Shown piece by piece: positions 57,115 through 64,000 of a stretch of DNA of 64,000 bases. Under the pieces are notes generated by a model. That model was not told the origin of the DNA, did not search any database, and was given only the letters and a program-made list of their open reading frames with translations. Positions within the stretch are counted from its first letter, which is position 1, and every line of letters begins with the position of its first letter. The position numbers and the translations under genes were made by a program. Origin of the DNA: Anomaloglossus baeobatrachus (lineage: Eukaryota > Chordata > Amphibia > Anura > Aromobatidae); NCBI RefSeq assembly GCF_048569485.1, contig NC_134358.1:224010986-224074985 (forward strand). Direction: 5' to 3'.

Positions 57115-57672
57115 AGGCCGCTTTACACGCAGTGATATCGCTAACGAGATATCGCTGGGGTCATGGAACTCGTGACTTACATCCAGCCTCGTTAGCTACG
57201 TCGTTGCGTGTGACACCTACGAGCGACCGCTAATGATCAAAAATACTCACCTAATCGTTAATCGTTGACAAGTCGTTCATTTTCAAAAAATCGTTGCTGG
57301 TGCTGGACGCAGGTTGTTCGTCATTCCTGAGGCAGCAACATCACTACGTGTGACACCCCGGGAACAGCTAACAGCAGCGTTCCTGCGTCCTCCGGCAACA
57401 AGGTGGGCATGTCGTTAATGCGGCTGGTCTCCGCCCCTCCGCTTCTATTGGCTGGCCATTGTGTGACGTCGCTCTGACGGCGCACAAACCTCCCCCTTAA
57501 AAAAGAGGTTGTTCGCCACACACACCGACGTCGCTAGGAAGGTAAGTACGTGTTACGCGTCCTAGCAATATTGTGCGCCACGGGCAGCGATTTGCCCGTG
57601 ATGCACAAACGACGGGGGCGGGTGCTTTCACGAGCGACATCGCTAGCGATGTCGCTGCGTGAAAAGCAGCCT
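57115..57672. mobile_element. Harbinger-type MITE, copy M1
   Basis: Flanked by TTA (57112-57114 and 57673-57675). The ends are AGGCCGCTTTACACGCAG and, as complement, AGGCTGCTTTTCACGCAG. Interior rich in ATCGC-type text. A 3-bp TWA duplication points to PIF/Harbinger. Confidence 0.8.
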
Positions 57673-57708
57673 TTAAGGCAAGGAGTCTCAATCATGCAGC
57701 CCAGGGGG

Positions 57709-57918
57709 AGAGGGGAGCCAGCACGATCTGAAAATGGCATGCATCATATAAAAAGTGCAAATTCACAGATTTATTCCAACTGTACTGTAATATAAATGAG
57801 ATTTTTAGCAAATAATTGATCAATTCTTTGAGCCACCCCTGCCAACGTCACGGCAAATCTCAATAGGGGGGTCCTACTCTATATTCTGTATTTCATGTGC
57901 CATGCAGCCTCCTAGATA
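57709..57918. repeat. Left 210-bp direct repeat
   Basis: Begins AGAGGGGAGCCAGCACGATC and ends GCCTCCTAGATA. Its partner is at 58277-58486 with no length change and one substitution seen. Confidence 0.9.
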
Positions 57919-58276
57919 TGGTTAAAAGCAGAACCATAATGGAGCACACATACCTGTAACCTGTATATATAACCGCTTCTATGTTGCAAAAGAGGCAATT
58001 GTGGATAGAGGCCAGCCCAGGTCCCAGCATGTGGAGCAAGCTCTACACATACCAGGACTATATCAGAACTGATCCTCCTAGTGCCAGACAGCAACCATTG
58101 ATAAAGGTGGACCAGATCCAAGTATGGTGCTGAGCAATGCCTGTGGAAAGGGTGAGGCAACTGAATGTGTACAGCTACCAACAGGAGGAATATATTGCAA
58201 ACCAAGATCAGGCGTGCATAGCATGGTGGTGACCAGCCACCAGACATTTGTAGCATAACTACAACCAAACAGAGAG
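57919..58276. other. 358-bp spacer between the direct repeats
   Basis: No frame or motif that identifies it. Together with the repeats it may be a partial tandem copy or the remnant of a retroelement with terminal direct repeats. Confidence 0.5.
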
Positions 58277-58486
58277 AGAGGGGAGCCAGCACGATCTGAA
58301 AATGGCATGCATCATATAAAAAGTGCAAATTCACAGATTTATTCCAACTGTACTGTAATATAAATGAGATTTTTAGCAAATAATTGATCAATTCTTTGAG
58401 CCACCCCTGCCAACGTCACGGCAAATCTCAATAGGGGGGTCCTACTCTATATTCTGTATTTCATGTGCCATGCGGCCTCCTAGATA
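58277..58486. repeat. Right 210-bp direct repeat
   Basis: Near-identical to 57709-57918 (offset exactly 568 bp). Confidence 0.9.
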
Positions 58487-58603
58487 ACTGCACCAAACCC
58501 CTGAGGCTGTCATTAGTGGTTAATGGGGCACTGGAGCTTTTGAGACCTCCTCAGGATGACAGAAAGGAAGCCAAAGGAGGAGGAGCATGACTGCATCCCT
58601 TAA

Positions 58604-59150
58604 AGGGGTTTTCCCACAAACAAGGTTCATTTTTATCAATAGTTCTTGGAATAATAATAAAAATTTCCACGATTGGATGTGTTTAAAAATGTTTTCCTGT
58701 GTTGAGATAATCTTATATATATGTCCCTGCTACTGTGTAATGGACGTGTGTGACAGGGACATTGTCTGATCATGCCACATCTCCTGGGACGGGGAGAATG
58801 TAAAAAAGTATACAGACATTACAGCTGGGGATCAGAAATAATTCTTTTTTTGAGGTAAAAAAAAAATTAAAATAAGGCAGGGAATATGTTGTAACTCACA
58901 AAAATATTCAGCTGGGATCCTGTGCTGTCCTGTCCTGTCTGTTTTAAATCCTCCCCATCCCAGGAGATGTGATATGCTCAAAGCATGTTCCTGTATGGTC
59001 AGACACGGCCATTACACAGTACACAGTAGGAGCACAGATATAAGATTATCTCAGCACAGGAATGTTATTTTTTTACACATCTAATTGTGGAACTTCTAAC
59101 TATTCCACAATCTATTGATCAAAATTAACTTTGTTCTTGCGAAATCCCCT
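58604..59150. mobile_element. TTAA-type MITE
   Basis: The left end follows TTAA (58600-58603): AGGGGTTTTCCCACAAACAA. The right end complement reads AGGGGATTTCGCAAGAACAA, followed outward by TTAG. The arms continue with TGATCAATAG-like text. No frame. Confidence 0.7.
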
Positions 59151-59154
59151 TTAG

Positions 59155-59514
59155 TGACATCATGCCGGAGCATAGTGTGTCATAGCGTAGTGTGTCAGAG
59201 TGTGATCATCTCTTTCCTGTACTGCTAGATCCCTGGTGGTAAGTAAATACATAGGGAAGGGTTTTTTCAATCCCTTCCCAACATCCACGTTACATATACT
59301 GTACAGCATGGGGTGACCTCCCACAAACAGCCATACATGTACAGGGCGAAGATTGGCATGTGACGCTTCTCCGTCCCGTATGTGTGTGACACTCAGGGTG
59401 AGTCGTGGTAGCGGCTGATGCCCAGTTCCGCGACCCTGGGGGTCAGCCCAATAAAAAAGGGTTAAAAATACAGTAAAAGGGGAATAAAAATAAAAGTAAA
59501 AGAGTTCTCGACTA
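59155..59514. other. Intergenic DNA, no gene seen
   Basis: No frame; a short A-rich run at 59450-59500. Confidence 0.45.
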
Positions 59515-60780
59515 CGCCACTTGCGATGTGCGGCCAGGTTATTGGAGCCGCCGCTGCAGGGTCCTGCTGGGCCTGATGGAGTGGTGCAGCCTAGGTGTTT
59601 GAGCCCTGCGCAAGCAGGGACAGGCCCCAGCAGTGAATGATGGGGATTGTAATGGGGAACCGTCTATGTGAATGCACGGGGCGATAATAAACAGTCCACA
59701 CCAGTATCCCAGCTTCAACTTGCTTTTGCTTTTACTTGTGGTTCTTGGACCCGCTGGTGCCGGTTCCAGGTGTTCCCGCTCCCCTTGTTCTCCATGCCAG
59801 CTGTGACCTGGGTTGGCTGTCCTCCGTGCACACTTGTTGTGAATGGACTCCCGTGGCCTGGAGCTACTTGGGAGTCCCTTCTCTTCAGTCTTGTAATGCA
59901 AGCAGCCTGGACTATTTAAGGGGTTCAGTCCCCAGTCCCCTCTTTACTGCTTGTGCTTCAGACTTTTTGGGTTGGCGATGGACCCTGGAGATCTTCTCGC
60001 CTGGCAGAGTTAACAGCCGACCATAAAGTGTCCCACTGTCCTAGGGTCTGAACCCTGCCTTGTGCTGAGTCCTATGAGCCTTGGTTACAAACTTCCACAG
60101 GCGTCCCGTGGTTCCTGGAGTCTTACACTTCCACAGCTAACCCACGGTTCCTGTAGTCCTGGTTCCGTACTCCACAGTCCCTCAATCCTTTTACAGCACT
60201 CCGGTGTCTCTTCAGGTCTTTTCTGTACTTTTCATTTTCTACTACTTCACTCTTCTCCTTCTTGCTTCCTTCTCCTCTCCCTTCTGACTCTCAACTCCTT
60301 CAGTCTCCCCTGAACTGAACTGACTACTTCCTCCCACAAAATTCTCAACTGACCACTGGCCCATGCCCCTCGCTGGGTCTCTCCCTACATTTGGGGTAGC
60401 TACCATCCAATCAGTGTCCCCCCCCCTTTTACCTGTTACTAGGCAGTCTCTCAGTCTTGTGTTGGGGTTGTGTATGTGGCCTAAGGGTGCTGGTGTAAGT
60501 CGTGTACAGGGTGGGCTCCCCAGTATACAGCAAAACCATGCACCAGGAAAAGGACTCTAGGCAGTTGGTTGATAAATGATTGTTTTACTTTACCAAAACA
60601 AAACAAAACATGCAGAAAACAAAAAGAACAGAACAATATATTCACAAGGCCAAAAGCCTACACCCCTATGCTGCGCCACTCGTAATGGAGATTTATACCG
60701 CCTTCTCACCAACCTTTGCCTAACCAAGGGGTTGTCTAAACAATCGCCTAATACCTGGTAATCCCTCTGGGTAGCAGGAG
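59515..60780. other. GC- and pyrimidine-rich stretch, possibly LTR-like
   Basis: The text resembles the LTR bodies at 14-17 kb in style (short direct phrases such as CCACAGCTAACCCACGGTTC, a long CT-rich run at 60230-60330). The following A-rich run (60590-60640) resembles that beside an LTR in copies A and B. No paired LTR, target duplication or primer binding site was found, so this stays tentative. Confidence 0.3.
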
Positions 60781-60783
60781 TAA

Positions 60784-61436
60784 GGGGTACTTCACACACA
60801 GCGAGATCGCTACTGAGATCGCCGCTGAGTCACGTTTTTTGTGACCTCATTAGCGATCTCGCTGCGTGTGACACTGAGCAGTGATCTGGCCCCTGCTGTG
60901 AGATCGCTGCTCGTTACACACAGCCCTGGTTCATTTTTTTATTGTTGCTCTCCCGCTGATAAGCACACATCGCTGTGTGTGACAGCGAGAGAGCAACAAT
61001 CCTGAATGTGAAGGGAGCAGGAGCCGGCGTCTGACAGCCTGCGGTAAGCTGTAACCAAGGTAAACATCGGGTAACCAAGGTGGTTACCCGATATTTACCT
61101 TCGTTACCAGCCTCCGCAGCTCTCATGCTGCCAGTGCCGGCTCCTGCTCCCTGCACACGCTAAGTTAAGCGGTGTGAGCTGGTAACTAAGGTAAACATCG
61201 AGTAACCATACCCGATGTTTACCTTAGTTACCAGTGTCCGCAGCTTCCAGACGCCGGCTCCGTGCAAGCGCAGCGTCGCTTGCACGTCGCTGCTGGCTGG
61301 GGGCTGGTCACTGGTCGCTGGTGAGATCTGCCTGTTTGACAGCTCACCAGCGACCATGTAGCGATGCAGCAGCGATCCTGACCAGGTCAGATCGCTGGTC
61401 GGATCGCTGCTGCATCGCTAAAGTGTGAAGGTACCC
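60784..61436. mobile_element. Harbinger-type MITE, copy M2
   Basis: TAA flanks both sides (60781-60783 and 61437-61439). The ends are GGGGTACTTCACACACAGCG and, as complement, GGGTACCTTCACACTTTAGC. Two inner palindromes lie at about 61040-61115 and 61179-61234. Very similar to M4 throughout. Confidence 0.85.
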
Positions 61437-61480
61437 TAATTGTGTGTGTGTGAACATGCCCTACCAGTGGTGCAGCATAA

Positions 61481-61886
61481 AGGCCCAGTCACACACAACG
61501 ACTTACCAGCGATCCCGAAAACGATGCGCCCTGATAGAGATTGCAGGTAAGTCGCTGGGAGTTCGCAGGTGAGATGTCACACAGTCAGATCTTACCAGCG
61601 ATGCAGGAACAATACAGGTCGCAGTAGCGACCTGTATAACGACATCAGTAGTCACTGTGACCCTGTCACACAGTGTCAAACACAGCGATGTGTCCTGCCC
61701 AGCAGGACATAGTCTTTGAAGAAAATGGCCTGGACCATTCTGCAACGACTAGAGATCTCACAGTAGAGGCCTGATCGCTGGTAGGTGTCACACATAACAA
61801 GATCGCTAACGGGATCGCTACTGCGTCACGGAAACCGTGACTCAGCTGCGATCTCGCTAGCGATCTCGTTATGTGTAACGGTACCA
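61481..61886. mobile_element. Harbinger-type MITE, copy M3
   Basis: The ends are AGGCCCAGTCACACACAACG and, as complement, TGGTACCGTTACACATAACG, next to TAA on the left and TTA on the right. A different subfamily from M2. Confidence 0.7.
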
Positions 61887-62145
61887 TTAGAGCTTACAAC
61901 TTATCTATCTAAACATAAACAAAACCCTCTAACCCCCCTGAATACCCTTGATTGCTGAAGCCTCACAGATAAGGCAGATGGTAAAAGTGGAAAGGCAAAC
62001 CACACAGCTAGCAACACAGTCCTGTAAATCTTCTAAAGCAACAGTCAATGCAAACAGGTGGCGCTGTACCTTTAAGGTTTTAACTGTAATTGGCAAACTG
62101 ACAAGGCAGAGACAGCAAATCCCACTGTGTATATAGTCGGCCTAA

Positions 62146-62812
62146 GGGGTACTTCACACACAGCGAGATTTTGCTACTGAGATCGCTGCTGAGTCACGGT
62201 TTTTGTGACGCAACAGTGACCTCATTAGCGATCTCGCTGTGTGTGACACTGAGCAGCGATCTGGCCCCTGCTGTGAGATTGCTGCTCGTTACACACAGCC
62301 CTGGTTCATTTTTTTATTGTTGCTCTCCCGCTGATAAGCACACATCGCTGTGTGTGACAGCGAGAGAGCAACAATCCTGAATGTGCAGGAAGCAGGAGCC
62401 GGCATCTGACAGCCTGCGGTAAGCTGTAACCAAGGTAAACATCGGGTAACCAAGGTGGTTACCCGATATATACCTTCGTTACCAGCCTCCGCAGCTCTCA
62501 TGCTGCCAGTGCCGGCTCCTGCTCCCTGCACACGCTAAGCTAAGCGGTGTGCGCTGGTAACTAAGGTAAACCTCGGGTAACCATACCCGATGTTTACCTT
62601 AGTTACCAGTGTCCGCAGACTTCCAGACGCCGGCTCCGTGCAAGCGCAGCGTCGCTTGCACATCGCTGCTGGCTGGGGGCTGGTCACTGGTCGCTGGTGA
62701 GATCTGCCTGTTTGACAGCTCACCAGCGACCATGTAGCGACGCAGCAGCGATCCTGACCAGGTCAGATCGCTGGTGGGATCGCTGCTGCGTCGCTAAAGT
62801 GTGACGGTACCC
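62146..62812. mobile_element. Harbinger-type MITE, copy M4
   Basis: TAA flanks both sides (62143-62145 and 62813-62815). It is co-linear with M2 over its full length, with small insertions and a few substitutions, so the two are recent siblings. Confidence 0.85.
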
Positions 62813-63031
62813 TAAGCAGAACAGATATGTGTTTTGGTACCAAAACAAAGTGTTGCATGCACGCACTCCTGGGCCCAGCCTACAGTACCCGGGTACTGTG
62901 GTGTCCAGCTGTTATAAATGGAGACTTGAAGATCCTCTCACTGTGATCAGTATAGCCAGCAACTGAAGAATGGTGATCTCTGGCACAGGATGCTGCTCAC
63001 ACGCGGCACGGTCTTCCTTACCAAACTCTAA

Positions 63032-63591
63032 GGGGTACTTTGCACACTACGACATCGTAGGTGCGATGTCGGTGGGGTCAAATCGAAAGTGACGCACATC
63101 CGGCGTCGCTGTCGACATCGTAGTGTGTAAATCCTTTTTGATACGATTAACGAGCGCAAAAGCGTCGAAATCGTATCATTGGTGTAGCGTCGGTCATTTC
63201 CAGAATTTCGGAAGGACCGATGTTACGATGTTGTTCCTCGTTCCTGCGGCAGCACACATCGCTGTGTGTGAACCGCAGGAGCGAGAAACATCACCTTACC
63301 TGCGTCCCGACTGCAATGATCAATGATCAATGCTCATCTCCGCCCCTCTGCTTCTATTGGCCGCCTGCCGTGTGACATCACTGTGACGCCGCACAACCCG
63401 CCCCCTTAGGAAGGAGGCGGTTCGCCGGCCAGAGCGACGTTGCAGGGCAGGTAAGTGCATGTGAAGCTGTCGTAGCGATAATTTTCGCTATGGCAGCTAT
63501 CACAAGATATCGCTGCTGCGACGGGGGTGGGGACTATCGCGCTCGGCATTGCAGCAATCGGCTTGCGATGTCGTAGTGTGCATAGTACCCC
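63032..63591. mobile_element. Harbinger-type MITE, copy M5
   Basis: TAA flanks both sides (63029-63031 and 63592-63594). The ends are GGGGTACTTTGCACACTACG and, as complement, GGGGTACTATGCACACTACG. The interior is unrelated to M2 and M4 except for the ends and the ATCGC-rich style. Confidence 0.85.
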
Positions 63592-63792
63592 TAACACGAG
63601 TCTTCTCACAATCCACCTAAGTATTTCTGTGGTGGCTTCTTTCTGTTATGCACACCTTTCGTTTTCCCTTCAGCTCACAACCAGCACCTCCTCCGGTCTC
63701 TCAGACCACAGCCGAAAACAGTTAGCTGCTGCTATAGTGACCAAACAGTTAAAGGCAGATGCAAAACAGCGGACCCTTGTGGCCGGTCAGCA

Positions 63793-63965
63793 ACAATGCA
63801 TACAATGGACAGTAAATAAGCATTTTGCATTCACAGTGAATAAAGGTCATTAATACACTCTTACTTTATTACATATCAATAACAATGCATACAATGAACG
63901 GCAAATAAGCATCTTGCATTCACAGTGAATAACATTCGTCAATACACCCTCACCTTATCACACTG
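63793..63965. repeat. 89-bp tandem duplication
   Basis: ACAATGCATACAATGGACAG starts one unit at 63793, and ACAATGCATACAATGAACGG starts the next at 63882. The second unit fades near the window edge. Confidence 0.85.
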
Positions 63966-64000
63966 GTGTACTTGCTGGCGCGGGTATTCCAGGGTTTGGG

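Noticed and set aside
59515-60780. A fifth member of the LTR family
   Set aside because: The composition is similar, but no paired LTR, target duplication or primer site was found; kept only as a tentative note.

Overview
The window looks like nuclear DNA from an anuran amphibian, probably a frog with a large, transposon-rich genome. The evidence is one spliced vertebrate gene (ID4) in a sea of repeats: Tc1-like, hAT-like, piggyBac/TTAA-type and Harbinger-type elements, Helitrons, CR1 and L2 LINEs, a tRNA-derived SINE and long minisatellites. Species cannot be fixed by eye. Only one host gene is supported. Nearly all long open frames apart from ID4, an L2 reverse transcriptase and one LTR-element protein come from minisatellites or (AT)n tracts.

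Layout. 1-12.1 kb: a minisatellite, then an old Tc1-like transposon split by a solo LTR, by a TTAA-flanked element that itself holds a minisatellite and a complete non-autonomous LTR element, and finally by a Helitron, followed by a SINE. 13.7-17.5 kb: a second, broken copy of the LTR element. 19.0-24.3 kb: a hAT-like element holding a CR1 fragment, which holds a solo LTR, which holds an L2 LINE. 24.3-39.0 kb: AT-rich, gene-desert-like DNA with miniature inverted-repeat elements (MITEs), a complete but decayed Tc1-like element with a hAT MITE inside it, and a minisatellite. 39.3-42.1 kb: ID4 on the minus strand in three exons (two coding, one 3' UTR), with a TATA-like promoter. 42.1-49.2 kb: (AT)n tracts, a Tc1-like element containing a near-perfect 441-bp palindrome, and more MITEs. 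49.25-54.68 kb: two head-to-tail non-autonomous Helitrons, each full of minisatellite. 54.7-64 kb: more MITEs, including five Harbinger-type copies with TAA/TTA flanks, and an exact-length 210-bp direct repeat pair.

Most unusual content. The LTR element at 4138-8574 has no reverse transcriptase but carries a 374-codon frame ending in a cold-shock domain (RNP1-like RGYGFIF, RNP2-like VFV). A relative at 13702-17500 keeps part of the same frame. The Helitron pair abuts exactly as CTAG|TC, the junction expected of rolling-circle tandem insertion. A third family member at 9749-11812 carries unrelated tandem repeats between the same ends. ID4 is a nuclear HLH inhibitor of bHLH factors and acts independently of these elements; they form its surroundings only.
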